In this document: positions 17,404-26,551 of the stretch, in pieces | How positions within the stretch are numbered: the first letter of the stretch is position 1 | Layout of the letters: each line of letters begins with the position of its first letter | Notes under the pieces: model-generated | Told to the model about the DNA's origin: nothing | What the model saw: only the letters and a program-made list of their open reading frames with translations | Database searches by the model: none | Position numbers and translations under genes: made by a program | DNA from: Candidatus Fermentithermobacillaceae bacterium | GTDB taxonomy: Bacteria; Bacillota; Sulfobacillia; Fermentithermobacillales; Fermentithermobacillaceae | Direction of reading: 5' to 3' | DNA length: 64,000 nucleotides | Assembly: GCA_018052475.1 (NCBI GenBank) | Contig: JAGPNG010000001.1 | Location: 102,845 to 166,844, forward strand

Positions 17404-19494
17404 CTATTGGCCTACGTCCATTCTGAAAACAGCCTTGACGGTAGTACCTACCGGAACTATCTTTCCGGCTTGAGGTTCCTGAGTAACACAGAACCCGTTA
17501 CCCTCTGCGCTCAAAGACAACCCGCTGTCTTTGAGCTTTGCCCGTGCCTGCGTCATCCCAAGACCCACAATTGAAGGAACCCTGACCATTCCTTCGCCAG
17601 GTTCCTCATCACCTTCAGTGTATAATACCACATCCGTGCCTCTTATTACTTTAGAACCGGCAACCGGAAACTGGTCCAGCACGGTGCCGCCCGAACCCTC
17701 AGTGCGTACTGTGAAACCGTCTTGATTTAGTTCATTCAAAGCTGTGTCAACGGGTTTTCCGACTAGATTAGGAACTTTTACAACATCCTGCCCTCCAATG
17801 TCTAGGACTTCCTCTTGGGGTGGGATTTCAAGGTAGCGCAACATATCCCGCATAATCGATGAAAATACTGGTGCGGCGACAACGCCACCATAGTAGTCGC
17901 CTTTTGGCTCGTCTATCATTACCAGAAGCACCACTTGCGGGTCATTAGCAGGTGCAAACCCAACAAATGATGATATGTACTTGTCTTGGGCTATCTTTCC
18001 ATCTACTACTTTGTTGGAGGTACCAGTCTTGCCTGCGAGGCGGTATCCTGGCACATAAGCTGACTTTCCGGTACCTTCTGAGACAACTTTCTCCAGGGCC
18101 AAGCGCATTTCTTGCGCCGTCTGTTCGGAGATCACCTGTCTGACCGGCTCGCAAGACGCAGACTCGACCACGTTTCCTTCGGCATCAGTGACTTCTTTAA
18201 CCACGTGTGGGACAACAATATCTCCGCCGTTAGCTATGGCAGATACAGCAGTCACTATCTGCATCGGTGTGGTCTGAAGAGTCTGTCCGTACGACATGAC
18301 CGCAAGGTCAATTTCTCTGGCTTGATCTTTTGGCACAATAATCCCTGCCGATTCGCCCGGAAGATCGATCCCTGTACATGATGTGATCCCAAAAAGATCG
18401 GCGTAATGGTAGAAATCTTCTATACCTATTTTCTGAGCTATTTGCACGAAACCTACGTTGCATGAATTCTGGATCACTTGCACAAAGGTCTGCTTGCCAT
18501 GGGCAATCGACTGGTTGCAGTGTAGTATCTCTACTCCTACCTTTAAACTGCCATTACAATAGAACACATCTGTCGGCTTTACAGATCCACACTCTAGCCC
18601 TATTGCTCCTGTCACAGGCTTGAAAGTAGAACCCGGCGGAAAAGAATCTGTAACCGCCTTTATCCTTCGGTTGGCCGCAGGATACTCATCGTAGTTGTTA
18701 GGGTCATATCCCGGACGAATCGCCAAGGCAAGGATCTCACCATTTGACGGGTCCATCGCCACCACAACGCCGCCCGCAGCATTGGATTCTGCGATCCTCT
18801 TGTCAAGTTCTCTTTCCACTATGAATTGGATGGGTTCATCAATGGTAAGAACAAGGTTTTTCCCGTCTGAAGGAGGTATATACCCTTTTTCTGATTGAGG
18901 TATTATATTGCCCAGAGCATCTACTTCAACGGTGAACTTACCGGGGGTTCCTCTTAACAGATCGTCATATTGATACTCCAAACCCTCAAGCCCATCATTA
19001 TCAATGCCTACTATGCCCAGAACTTGGGCCAACAATGTCCCTTTCGGCCAAACTCTCATGGATTCCTGAGTAAACCCTATACCTTGGAGGTTTAGTTCCT
19101 TTATCTTGCGGACTATGTCATCCGGAAGTTTCCTTTTGATCCACTCGAAGCCGCTGGTTCTCGTCAGAATTGCAAGCACCTTTTCGTAATCCATGCCCAA
19201 AACATCGGATAGGACCTCGGCCGTGTGGACCGGGTCCTTTATCTGAGATGGAATAGCATATAAAGATTCCACATCAATGCTGAATGCGAGTTCATGCCCA
19301 TTTCTGTCAACGATGATTCCGCGCTTGGGCTGTATTGGTATGTCGTTCATTCTCATATCCAACGCCATTTGGCTTAGCTCTTGTGCCCATATGATCTGAA
19401 CATAAACCAATCGTGCCAATATCAGCGCGAAACAAACGAATAAAAAAGACAAAACTACCTTGAGCCGTTTCCGGACTTCCGCTCTCCCCATCAT
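17404..19494 (-). CDS. Class B penicillin-binding protein with PASTA domains (FtsI/SpoVD type)
   Basis: Septal transpeptidase that cross-links peptidoglycan, anchored by one N-terminal helix (about 11-32). After the PBP dimerisation domain (about 50-220) the transpeptidase domain carries the nucleophile Ser289 in GSTFKPV, the SxN motif Ser344-Cys-Asn346, and the KTGT box in AGKTGTSNK. Two PASTA repeats follow at about 575-690 (VPNLVGKPVDTALNELN and VPSIVGLGMTQARAKLK). At 696 residues it resembles SpoVD and PASTA-bearing PbpB. Only one such gene is present here, so whether it serves vegetative division, sporulation or both cannot be told. Confidence 0.93.
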   Translation of the reverse strand: MMGRAEVRKRLKVVLSFLFVCFALILARLVYVQIIWAQELSQMALDMRMNDIPIQPKRGIIVDRNGHELAFSIDVESLYAIPSQIKDPVHTAEVLSDVLGMDYEKVLAILTRTSGFEWIKRKLPDDIVRKIKELNLQGIGFTQESMRVWPKGTLLAQVLGIVGIDNDGLEGLEYQYDDLLRGTPGKFTVEVDALGNIIPQSEKGYIPPSDGKNLVLTIDEPIQFIVERELDKRIAESNAAGGVVVAMDPSNGEILALAIRPGYDPNNYDEYPAANRRIKAVTDSFPPGSTFKPVTGAIGLECGSVKPTDVFYCNGSLKVGVEILHCNQSIAHGKQTFVQVIQNSCNVGFVQIAQKIGIEDFYHYADLFGITSCTGIDLPGESAGIIVPKDQAREIDLAVMSYGQTLQTTPMQIVTAVSAIANGGDIVVPHVVKEVTDAEGNVVESASCEPVRQVISEQTAQEMRLALEKVVSEGTGKSAYVPGYRLAGKTGTSNKVVDGKIAQDKYISSFVGFAPANDPQVVLLVMIDEPKGDYYGGVVAAPVFSSIMRDMLRYLEIPPQEEVLDIGGQDVVKVPNLVGKPVDTALNELNQDGFTVRTEGSGGTVLDQFPVAGSKVIRGTDVVLYTEGDEEPGEGMVRVPSIVGLGMTQARAKLKDSGLSLSAEGNGFCVTQEPQAGKIVPVGTTVKAVFRMDVGQ

Positions 19495-19515
19495 ATTTCT
19501 CTCCGAATAGAACTG

Positions 19516-19965
19516 CTAACGCCGCTCCTTAGCAGCAATCAGATTATCTCTCATAAACTCAGCCACACGGCTGATCCAAGCAAACAAGCCGCCCGGCGCC
19601 TGTTCGTCTGCTGTCAGCTGATCCGGGTCTTCTTTAGCAACTGCGTTGCTATTGTCTATGTTAACTGCCACTGCCCTCACTTGGATAGGGTCAGTCATGC
19701 CCAAAACATCCCTGGCCTGTGCCTCTATAAATGTCAATGATTCCATAGTCGCCACTGTTCGCTTCAGATCTTCATTGCGCATTTTAAGGTCTTTTAGAGT
19801 CTCCTCAAGAGCCATAAGTTCCTGATTCATGGTAGCTACTTGAGCAGGTTGCCAAACTAACATTAGCCCAACTGCAACCAAAAGACCGAAATACAAAATC
19901 CCGAAGAATTCAATAGGGACAGACTTTTTCGAATCTAACTCCAGGTTTCTTATCATAGATACCAC
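19516..19965 (-). CDS. ftsL: FtsL-like septum formation protein
   Basis: 149-residue bitopic protein: a short cytosolic tail, a transmembrane helix at about 23-42, then a coiled coil (about 48-80: EETLKDLKMRNEDLKRTVATM) followed by a segment with IEAQARDVLGMTDP. That layout, and its position between rsmH and the PBP gene, mark the FtsL slot of the dcw cluster. Sequence conservation in this family is low, so assignment rests mainly on architecture and context. It starts 6 bp after the rsmH stop. Confidence 0.75.
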   Translation of the reverse strand: MVSMIRNLELDSKKSVPIEFFGILYFGLLVAVGLMLVWQPAQVATMNQELMALEETLKDLKMRNEDLKRTVATMESLTFIEAQARDVLGMTDPIQVRAVAVNIDNSNAVAKEDPDQLTADEQAPGGLFAWISRVAEFMRDNLIAAKERR

Positions 19966-19971
19966 TTCTCC

Positions 19972-20877
19972 CTATTTTTGGATGACCCGCAATTTCGCGC
20001 TTCTAGAACGAGGATTGCCTTGTACCTCCGTTTCGCTTGGCCGCAGTACCTTCTTGGTCCTAATGGTACCACCATGCCTCGCTTCCAATTCTTTGAAGGT
20101 GACCTTAGCTATCCTATCTTCAAGTGAGTGATACGTTATCACCATGAGAACGCCACCTGGCTCCAAAAGAGAGAACGCTACTGACAGACTTTCGCCTAAC
20201 CTTGATAGTTCATCGTTTGTAGCAATCCTCAATGCCTGGAAAGTCCTCCTAGCAGGATGAATATAGTCTTTCCTTGCTCCTGCAGGCAGTGCATTTGTTA
20301 CGACGTCAACAAGGTCTTGTGTGGTCAGAATCGGTTCGTTAGTTCGCCTAAATACAATCTCCCTGGCAATACGGCGGGAAAAACGCTCTTCACCGTATTC
20401 TCTTATGATGCGCTCCAGTTCCTCTTCACTAGCCTCGGACACGATGTCTGCTGCTCGTTTCGGCGAACATGGATTCATCCTCATGTCTAGCGGAGCATCG
20501 GTCCTATAAGAGAAACCCCGTTCATACCTGTCAAGTTGCCTAGATGAGACTCCAAGATCAAACAAGGCCGCGCTTATCCTAGAAACACCTAGTTTTGATA
20601 ATAGTCTTTCCAGTTGCCTGTAATCCCATTTAAACGCCTTAAAACGACCGCAGAATTCCTCGTCGATTCTGCTCTGAGCGGTCAAAACCGCCTCGTTGTC
20701 TACATCTATCCCGAAAACGAAAGTGTACGGGCTGTTTCTCAAGATCTCTAGCGAATGTCCTCCGTCGCCAACTGTGCAGTCAAAAACAACGTTCCTCTGA
20801 ACTTCTAGTACGAAACTGACAACTTCCGAGACCATTACAGGCTCGTGATAGTTATGGTGAGGTCGCTCTGCCATCAT
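19972..20877 (-). CDS. rsmH: 16S rRNA (cytosine-1402-N4)-methyltransferase
   Basis: SAM-dependent enzyme (formerly MraW) that methylates C1402 in the ribosomal P site. 301 residues starting MMAERPHHNYHEPVMVSEV, with the SAM loop VVFDCTVGDGGHS, ALFDLGVSSRQLD, and RGFSYRTDAPLDMRM, all family signatures. HPARRTFQALRIATNDEL and ITYHSLEDRIAK lie toward the C terminus. Its start overlaps the mraZ stop by 4 bp, the usual coupling in dcw clusters. Confidence 0.97.
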   Translation of the reverse strand: MMAERPHHNYHEPVMVSEVVSFVLEVQRNVVFDCTVGDGGHSLEILRNSPYTFVFGIDVDNEAVLTAQSRIDEEFCGRFKAFKWDYRQLERLLSKLGVSRISAALFDLGVSSRQLDRYERGFSYRTDAPLDMRMNPCSPKRAADIVSEASEEELERIIREYGEERFSRRIAREIVFRRTNEPILTTQDLVDVVTNALPAGARKDYIHPARRTFQALRIATNDELSRLGESLSVAFSLLEPGGVLMVITYHSLEDRIAKVTFKELEARHGGTIRTKKVLRPSETEVQGNPRSRSAKLRVIQK

Positions 20878-21305
20878 ATTCCGACGACGCTTTCTGCTAA
20901 AGCCGAAAACCGTTCGCCTAGATCTTCTTTCGCATCATCCCAGGCTTCCTTATTCCATATCTCTATCCGGCTTCCAACCCCCAGGATAAACACATCTTTG
21001 TTCAATCCGGCGTACTCTCTGAGATTCTGAGGTAAGATAACCCTACCCTGTTTGTCGGGCTCGACTTCCTGAGCACCTGACAAAAAATATCTTGCGAAAT
21101 TCCGCCCGTCTTTCTGATTCATGGGTATGGCTTTGAGCTTATCGATAACGCTGTTCCACTCATCGTATGGATAAACAAACAGACACTTGTCCAAACCTCG
21201 CGCCACTACAAACCTAGGACCAAGAGTCTCTCTGAACCTTACGGGCAGAGCCACTCTGCCTTTGTTATCCAGCGTATGCAGGTATTCTCCAACAAATCCG
21301 CTCAT
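20874..21305 (-). CDS. mraZ: Transcriptional regulator MraZ
   Basis: DNA-binding AbrB-fold protein that controls the dcw promoter. From the ATG at 21305 it is 143 residues, a standard length, and family resemblance begins with FVGEYLHTLDNKGRVALP. The second half contains a repeat of the fold with VEPDKQGRVILPQNLREYAGL. This start has no ribosome binding site at normal spacing. A GTG at 21341 in the same frame has GGAG seven bases upstream and would add 12 residues, but it lies inside the putative operator array. The start is therefore unsettled. Confidence 0.93.
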   Translation of the reverse strand: MSGFVGEYLHTLDNKGRVALPVRFRETLGPRFVVARGLDKCLFVYPYDEWNSVIDKLKAIPMNQKDGRNFARYFLSGAQEVEPDKQGRVILPQNLREYAGLNKDVFILGVGSRIEIWNKEAWDDAKEDLGERFSALAESVVGI

Positions 21306-21308
21306 TTG

Positions 21309-21353
21309 GACCATTATACCCCACTTTTCACCGCTTTGCACCTACATTCTCCA
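21309..21353 (-). promoter_or_regulatory. Putative MraZ operator: five GG-containing 5-mers at 10-bp period
   Basis: Read on the minus strand toward mraZ, the 5-mers TGGAG, AGGTG, CGGTG, TGGGG and TGGTC occur every 10 bp, each separated by 5 bases, with AAAG in two consecutive spacers. This matches the known MraZ-binding layout, TGGGN direct repeats with 5-bp spacers or AAAGTG-type decamers. A perfect TATAAT (21313-21318) lies within the array. Its matching -35 (GTGCAA, 17-bp spacing) is poor. If that -10 is used, transcription would begin almost at the ATG at 21305. Confidence 0.65.
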
Positions 21354-21451
21354 TATGGATCTTTATTTCCTGCTAGATCACTAATCTTTTCGAAGAATAT
21401 TTTGAAAAATAGGTTGCCGGTGCCCAGGAGAATAGACGTCGGATATATAAA

Positions 21452-21479
21452 CTGCCGCTGCTTTTAAAAGCAGCGGCAG
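21452..21479 (-). terminator. Perfect 28-bp hairpin downstream of the zinc-ribbon gene
   Basis: CTGCCGCTGCTT pairs with AAGCAGCGGCAG around a TTAA centre. On the minus strand it is followed by TTTATATAT, and it lies 39 bp after the stop of the small zinc-ribbon gene, so a Rho-independent terminator for that gene is likely. It also separates that transcription from the mraZ promoter. Confidence 0.7.
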
Positions 21480-21517
21480 CCTCAGGAAAGAGGTCTTTAG
21501 AAACCACGTTTTACAAT

Positions 21518-21724
21518 CTAGGCATGTACTACCGCCGGAACATTAGAGGCGCCCTCACGCTCAATGGAAAGAACTTGTCCATTGCACCTAGGGCACCTCA
21601 ACATCAATGCAACCCTCTGGTCATTATCATCGGGATCCTGTGTCTGCAACTCATGAATCTCAATCAACCCTTGGACGCCACAAGCAAGGCAAACGTACTC
21701 TACAATCTTTGGCGACCGCTCCAC
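21518..21724 (-). CDS. Small zinc-ribbon-like protein, function unknown
   Basis: 68 residues if started at the GTG at 21724, which has AGGGGG nine bases upstream; the open frame extends to a GTG at 21766 without a good ribosome binding site. Two CXXC pairs, in YVCLACGVQG and LRCPRCNGQV, about 30 residues apart, suggest one zinc ribbon. An acidic stretch (QDPDDNDQ) lies between them. I do not recognise the family. It is flanked by hairpins on both sides and so appears to be a single-gene transcript between the central-metabolism operon and the dcw cluster. Confidence 0.55.
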   Translation of the reverse strand: MERSPKIVEYVCLACGVQGLIEIHELQTQDPDDNDQRVALMLRCPRCNGQVLSIEREGASNVPAVVHA

Positions 21725-21837
21725 TATACAAAGCCCCCTCTGTATGGATTTTGTCAGGCCGCACACTAAAGGATGTATTGCTGTACGTCAGATATATTCT
21801 GTGGAAAGGAGCTGATTTCCTTCCTTGCGCTGAAACA

Positions 21838-21872
21838 ATTAAAGGGAATCCCATAATGGGATTCCCTTTAAT
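21838..21872 (-). terminator. Hairpin ending the kor-mutase-epimerase transcript
   Basis: A perfect 16-bp inverted repeat (ATTAAAGGGAATCCCA and its complement) with a 3-base loop lies 17 bp beyond the stop of the epimerase gene. The T-rich run after it on the minus strand is short (TTGTTT), so termination strength is uncertain. Its symmetry would also allow it to act in the other direction. Confidence 0.6.
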
Positions 21873-21889
21873 GTCTTCATTGGCAAACG

Positions 21890-22300
21890 CTAAACCGATT
21901 CTTCGACCAGTTCAATGAGCACCCCGCACGTGCTTTTCGGATGCAGAAACGCCACTTTTGTTCCATGGGCTCCTGGCCTTGGCTCCTTGTCAATAAGCCT
22001 GAGTCCCTGAGATTCGGCAATCTTGAGAGATTCGACTACAGAATCTGTTTCAAACGCCACATGGTGGATACCTTCGCCTCTGGAAGATAAGAACTTCGCA
22101 ATAGTACTATCTTCCGAGGTAGGTTCAAGAAGCTCGATTCTGCTTTCTCCAATTGGAAGAAATGCAACCCGAACCTTCTGAGATTCAACCTCTTCAATTC
22201 CGCCAACTTTCAGATTGAAGGCCTTGGTAAACACCTCTACTGCTTTTTTGAGATCGGTTACAGCGATCCCTAGGTGATTAATCTTCTTTAGCACAGGCAT
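21890..22300 (-). CDS. mce: Methylmalonyl-CoA epimerase
   Basis: Interconverts (S)- and (R)-methylmalonyl-CoA; VOC-superfamily metalloenzyme. 136 residues with the opening KINHLGIAVTDL (metal-binding His), GEGIHHVAFETDS, and the C-terminal VLIELVEE carrying the ligand Glu. It lies 36 bp downstream of the mutase large-subunit gene on the same strand, a classic pairing that fixes the function well. Last gene of the apparent operon. Confidence 0.93.
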   Translation of the reverse strand: MPVLKKINHLGIAVTDLKKAVEVFTKAFNLKVGGIEEVESQKVRVAFLPIGESRIELLEPTSEDSTIAKFLSSRGEGIHHVAFETDSVVESLKIAESQGLRLIDKEPRPGAHGTKVAFLHPKSTCGVLIELVEESV

Positions 22301-22336
22301 CAGTCCTTTCAGAAAAGATTCTCAACCTCTTAGCCT

Positions 22337-23992
22337 TTACAGCTCCTGACTAGGTCGGTACATCCCAAATACGCCTCTTAGGACATCGCAGATTTCGCCT
22401 ATAGTAGCATAGACTTTGACTGCTTCGACGATTGGAGGAACCAGGTTATCTTCGCCCCTTGCCGCTTTTTCCACGGCTTCAAGAGCGCCGGCAACAGCTA
22501 TGCCGTCTCGCCTGGACTTAAGATCCGCGAGCCGCTGCTTCTGGCTCTCTCCTATAGCAGGATCTACTCTCAGAAGATTCTTAGGCTGCTCCTCTTCGAC
22601 TTCAAAGCAATTAACGCCAACCACAAGGCGCTTTTTCGATTCAACGGCTTTTTGATACCTGTATGCGCTGTCTTGTATTTCACGCTGCATGAACCCATTC
22701 TCTATAGCCCTCACTGCGCCACCCATGTCGTCGATCTTCTTGATGTATTCAGAAGCTAACCGCTCCAATTCATCTGTCAGTTTCTCAACGAAATAGCTTC
22801 CGGCCAGAGGATCTATGCTGTCTGCAACTCCAGATTCATACGCGATGACTTGTTGCGTCCTTATGGCCGTGCGCACAGAATCTTCGCTGGGTAATGCCAA
22901 CGCTTCATCCTTTGAGTTCGTGTGTAGCGACTGGGTGCCGCCTAACACTGCAGCCAATGCCTCCATAGCCGTTCGAACTATATTGTTATCTGGCTGCTGG
23001 GCAGTAAGCGAGGAACCCGCTGTTTGAGTATGGAACCTCAACATCATGGACTTAGGTTCCTTCGCTCCGAAACGTTCCTTCATGATCCTAGCCCAAAGTC
23101 TTCTGGCAGCCCTGAACTTGGCAATCTCTTCGAAGAAATTCATGTGGCTGTTGAAGAAGAAAGAAAGCCTACCTGCAAATTCGTCAACGTCCAAACCCTT
23201 ATCTATAGCCGCTTGGACATATGCGATACCGTCAGCCAAAGTAAATGCTATCTCTTGGGCTGCAGTGCTTCCTGCTTCTCTTATGTGATATCCGCTAATG
23301 GATATCGTGTTCCACGACGGAATGCTCTGAGAACAGTATTCGAAAATATCCGTAACCAGCCTCATCGAAGGTCCAGGTGGGAATATATAAGTGCCACGGG
23401 CAATATACTCCTTCAATATATCGTTCTGAACCGTCCCTTTTAATCGACTGGGCTCAACTCCCTGTTTTTCTGCTACTGCCTGATACATGGCGAGGAGGAT
23501 TGCGGCCGGCGCATTAATGGTCATCGAAGTAGAAACCTTATCCAGAGGAATTCCGTCAAATACAACTTCCATATCCTCAAGAGAATCTATGGCCACTCCC
23601 ACACGCCCAACTTCGCCTTCAGCCAAAGGATGGTCGGAATCGTATCCCATCTGAGTAGGGAGATCAAACGCTACGCTCAAACCTGTTTGCCCCTGCTCAA
23701 GGAGAAATCGAAATCTCTCATTTGTCTCTTTAGCTGTGCCGAAACCTGCATATTGCCGCATTGTCCACAGGCGGCCTCGGTACATGGTAGGTTGAACTCC
23801 GCGAGTAAAGGGGTACTCGCCTGGAAACCCCAGCTTGCTAAGATAGTCCCACTCCTTAAGATCTTCTGGAGTGTAGATGCGTTCGACCGGAATTCCAGAA
23901 TCGGTGCTGAATTCCTCTTGCCTTTCCGGATACCTTTTTAGGACCTTGGCTAGGGTCCCTTGTTCCCATGTTTTCTTAGCTTCATCTATCAA
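22337..23992 (-). CDS. Methylmalonyl-CoA mutase, large (catalytic) subunit
   Basis: Adenosylcobalamin-dependent radical mutase interconverting succinyl-CoA and methylmalonyl-CoA. 551 residues: only the substrate-binding barrel, as in split-subunit enzymes of Firmicutes and archaea. Residues typical of the methylmalonyl type are present: Tyr in [15 protein letters not shown], Arg in PSMRLVTDI and His in SGYHIREAG, which argues against an isobutyryl-CoA mutase. [13 protein letters not shown] and [10 protein letters not shown] are further signatures. The separate B12-binding subunit is not in this window. It follows korC by about 50 bp. Confidence 0.9.
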   Translation of the reverse strand: MIDEAKKTWEQGTLAKVLKRYPERQEEFSTDSGIPVERIYTPEDLKEWDYLSKLGFPGEYPFTRGVQPTMYRGRLWTMRQYAGFGTAKETNERFRFLLEQGQTGLSVAFDLPTQMGYDSDHPLAEGEVGRVGVAIDSLEDMEVVFDGIPLDKVSTSMTINAPAAILLAMYQAVAEKQGVEPSRLKGTVQNDILKEYIARGTYIFPPGPSMRLVTDIFEYCSQSIPSWNTISISGYHIREAGSTAAQEIAFTLADGIAYVQAAIDKGLDVDEFAGRLSFFFNSHMNFFEEIAKFRAARRLWARIMKERFGAKEPKSMMLRFHTQTAGSSLTAQQPDNNIVRTAMEALAAVLGGTQSLHTNSKDEALALPSEDSVRTAIRTQQVIAYESGVADSIDPLAGSYFVEKLTDELERLASEYIKKIDDMGGAVRAIENGFMQREIQDSAYRYQKAVESKKRLVVGVNCFEVEEEQPKNLLRVDPAIGESQKQRLADLKSRRDGIAVAGALEAVEKAARGEDNLVPPIVEAVKVYATIGEICDVLRGVFGMYRPSQEL

Positions 23993-24043
23993 GATCGTGT
24001 AACCCCCCTTTATTTCCTAAACTCCCGTTCTGCGCAAACTATC

Positions 24044-24577
24044 TCAAAGCGTTTTGGCCGCTTCTAGGCCAGTTGAGAATGCCTTCTTATTCAGTTCTTC
24101 CGTTCCCTTCGGAACTCGGTCCAAGATAGCAGCGATTACCGCTTCTTGCGGCACCACATTTGTAAGCCCCACAATAAGGCCAAGCCCTACGATGTTGGCT
24201 ACGATCTCGCGTCCAAGTTCTTTTGCTTTCTCACTGATGGGAAACTCCACAATCTTTACATCTTCCTTGTGAGGGAGCTTTACATAGGTTGAATCGACAA
24301 CTATCGTTCCGCCGGGTCTGACGCTTGATGCGTACTTGTCGGCAGCCTCTTGCGCCATCACCAGCAGAATATCAGGGCTTTTAACTTCGGGATAGTCTAT
24401 TTCCTCGGTCGAGATTATAACATCTGCACGAGATGCACCGCCTCTTGACTCAGGCCCATATGATTGAGTTTGAATCGCGTTTAGATCAGTGTACTCAGCG
24501 CAAGCTTCCGCAAGAATTATCCCTGCAGTTATGAGTCCCTGTCCTCCCTCACCCGCAAACCGGAGTTCCAATCTCAT
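24044..24577 (-). CDS. korC: 2-oxoacid:ferredoxin oxidoreductase, gamma subunit
   Basis: 177-residue subunit of the CoA-acylating 2-oxoacid oxidoreductase. It opens with the nucleotide-loop-like FAGEGGQGLITAGIILAEA, then TQSYGPESRGGASRADVIIS, both standard for the gamma chain. The C-terminal region has VPQEAVIAAILDRVPK. Its start touches the stop of the beta-subunit gene. Substrate is most likely 2-oxoglutarate given the downstream succinyl-CoA-consuming mutase, though branched-chain 2-oxoacids cannot be excluded. Confidence 0.88.
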   Translation of the reverse strand: MRLELRFAGEGGQGLITAGIILAEACAEYTDLNAIQTQSYGPESRGGASRADVIISTEEIDYPEVKSPDILLVMAQEAADKYASSVRPGGTIVVDSTYVKLPHKEDVKIVEFPISEKAKELGREIVANIVGLGLIVGLTNVVPQEAVIAAILDRVPKGTEELNKKAFSTGLEAAKTL

Positions 24578-25401
24578 TAAGCTTCACCCCTTTGCTCTAT
24601 CTTAGCAACAAGCTCAGCGTACACGCGCGTAAGCTCAGGAGCTTCTCTCTTTACGAGCACGCCGATTGGGAACTTCCCGTCTCGTTCTTCGGTGCTCAGT
24701 TTCTCCCAGGAAGCCTTAGGCACTGCGCGATCTTTGAACCAGTTCATCATATCCAAAGGTGTCCTTAACTTGTTTCGTCTTCCATAGTACGTCGGACACT
24801 GAGACAGAGCATCTACAAAGGCAAAGCCATCGTGGGAGATAGCTTCCTTTATCATATTCGTCAGATGCCTTGCATGGTACGTAGTGCTGCGCGCCGCAAA
24901 GGTACCGCCAGCGCCCATAACCAGTTCGCATAGGTCAAAAGGCCTCTCCAACATACCGTATGGGGCAGTAGTCGCGTAGCTGCCTTGAGGAGTAAGTGGA
25001 GAATACTGACCCGAGGTCATTCCATATATATTATTGTTGAAACAAATCACGGTAAGATCTACGTTGCGTCTCGCTGCGTGGATCAAGTGATTCCCGCCTA
25101 TTGCGGCTGCATCACCATCTCCGGTAATCACAATTACCCGCAGCTCCGGTCGAGCCATCTTTATTCCGGTGGCAAAAGCAATAGCCCTGCCGTGAGTGGT
25201 ATGAAGCGTATCGAAGTTCATGTATCCTGGCGCTCTGGACGAGCATCCGATTCCCGAAACGACAACCGTCTTTTCGGTATCGATCCCCAGCTCATCAACT
25301 GCGCGGATAATCGCTTGCGTAACGATACCATGGCCACAGCCGGGGCACCAGATATGGGGCATCTTGTTCACTCTTAAGTACTTTTCTAGGGGAAGAGCCA
25401 T
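24577..25401 (-). CDS. korB: 2-oxoacid:ferredoxin oxidoreductase, beta (TPP-binding) subunit
   Basis: Binds thiamine pyrophosphate and carries out decarboxylation of the 2-oxoacid. 274 residues with HIWCPGCGHGI near the start, GIGCSSRAPGYMNFDTLHTTHGR split across the cofactor pocket, and the TPP-Mg motif VITGDGDAAAIGGNHLIHAA followed by FNNNIYGMTSGQYSPLTP. All are standard for the beta chain of 2-oxoglutarate/2-oxoisovalerate ferredoxin oxidoreductases. It lies 1 bp after korA. Confidence 0.93.
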   Translation of the reverse strand: MALPLEKYLRVNKMPHIWCPGCGHGIVTQAIIRAVDELGIDTEKTVVVSGIGCSSRAPGYMNFDTLHTTHGRAIAFATGIKMARPELRVIVITGDGDAAAIGGNHLIHAARRNVDLTVICFNNNIYGMTSGQYSPLTPQGSYATTAPYGMLERPFDLCELVMGAGGTFAARSTTYHARHLTNMIKEAISHDGFAFVDALSQCPTYYGRRNKLRTPLDMMNWFKDRAVPKASWEKLSTEERDGKFPIGVLVKREAPELTRVYAELVAKIEQRGEA

Positions 25402-25402
25402 G

Positions 25403-26551
25403 CTACATCGCCTCCTTCATGACCTTGAGGATCTCATCAGGTTCGATAAGCTGGCCTGCAACCTTGTTTATGGACACTACTGGGCAGCTATCGCCGATGA
25501 CTCTCTTGACGGGCAGAACCAGCTGACCCAGGTTCATCTCGGGAACAATTATAGCCTTCGGAGCCATGCCTTTTACCTTTAGAACTGCATCCTCAACAAA
25601 AGGCCAAATGGTGATGGCTCTAAGAAGCCCCGCCTTTATTCCCTGGGCACGTGCATCTTTCACTGCCTTCTTAGCAGACCTTGCAGTTCCTCCATAAGCA
25701 AACACGACTATCTCTGCATCGTCAAGATAAAACTCTTCTACCTTGCATAATTCGCCTTTCCTTTGGCGAATTTTCTCATTAATCCTCAGAATCTGCTTCT
25801 CTCCTACCAAAGGATTGTTGGTGGGAAAGCCATCTTCGCCGTGGGTCAAACCTGTTACGTGGAATCTGTATCCATCCCCGTAGGCCGCCAGAGGCGGTAC
25901 TCCCGGTATCTTTCCTTCGTTCAATGCAAAAGGCTTATACTGCTCGGGAGGAACGGTTGGTTTCTCTCGGTTCTTTATGACCAGGTCAGACTTGTCTGGC
26001 AAAGATACTTTTTCCCGCAAATGCCCTATCATCTCATCCATCAGCAAGATGACCGGCGTGCGCAATTCTTCTGCTATGTTGAACGCCTCAACAGCGAGAG
26101 TGTAGGTCTCTTCCACAGAGGACGGAGATAAAGCGACTATCTCATGGTCGCCATGAACGCCCCATCTTGCCTGCATAACATCTCCCTGCGCAGCTGACGT
26201 AGGCATCCCTGTTGAAGGTCCTACCCGCTGCACATCGACAACGACACAAGGTATTTCGCCTTCTATAGCAAACCCCAGATTCTCTTGTTTCAGCGAAAAA
26301 CCGGGACCGCTCGTCGCAGTCATCGCCTTTAGCCCAGCTAGAGACGCACCACACACTGCGGCCATGCTAGCTATTTCATCTTCCATCTGCATAAATCTGC
26401 CTCCTACTTGCGGAAGCCTGGCAGCACACAATTCTGCAATCTCGGTGGAAGGAGTTATGGGATATCCTGCGAAAAACCGTAGACCTGCTGCGATCGCTCC
26501 TTCAACACATGCTTCGTTCCCCTGAAGAAGCTGAGAACCCTTCTTCATCAT
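25403..26551 (-). CDS. korA: 2-oxoacid:ferredoxin oxidoreductase, alpha subunit
   Basis: 382-residue alpha chain. The pyrimidine-domain opening GNEACVEGAIAAGLRFFAGYPITPSTEIAE is family-typical, as are TSGPGFSLKQENLGFA and the CoA-binding-domain region VPEMNLGQLVLPVKRV. It overlaps the ferredoxin gene stop by 4 bp, so translation is coupled. The complex passes electrons to ferredoxin, fitting anaerobic metabolism. Close relatives include VorB-type subunits, so substrate choice is inferred from context. Confidence 0.92.
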   Translation of the reverse strand: MMKKGSQLLQGNEACVEGAIAAGLRFFAGYPITPSTEIAELCAARLPQVGGRFMQMEDEIASMAAVCGASLAGLKAMTATSGPGFSLKQENLGFAIEGEIPCVVVDVQRVGPSTGMPTSAAQGDVMQARWGVHGDHEIVALSPSSVEETYTLAVEAFNIAEELRTPVILLMDEMIGHLREKVSLPDKSDLVIKNREKPTVPPEQYKPFALNEGKIPGVPPLAAYGDGYRFHVTGLTHGEDGFPTNNPLVGEKQILRINEKIRQRKGELCKVEEFYLDDAEIVVFAYGGTARSAKKAVKDARAQGIKAGLLRAITIWPFVEDAVLKVKGMAPKAIIVPEMNLGQLVLPVKRVIGDSCPVVSINKVAGQLIEPDEILKVMKEAM

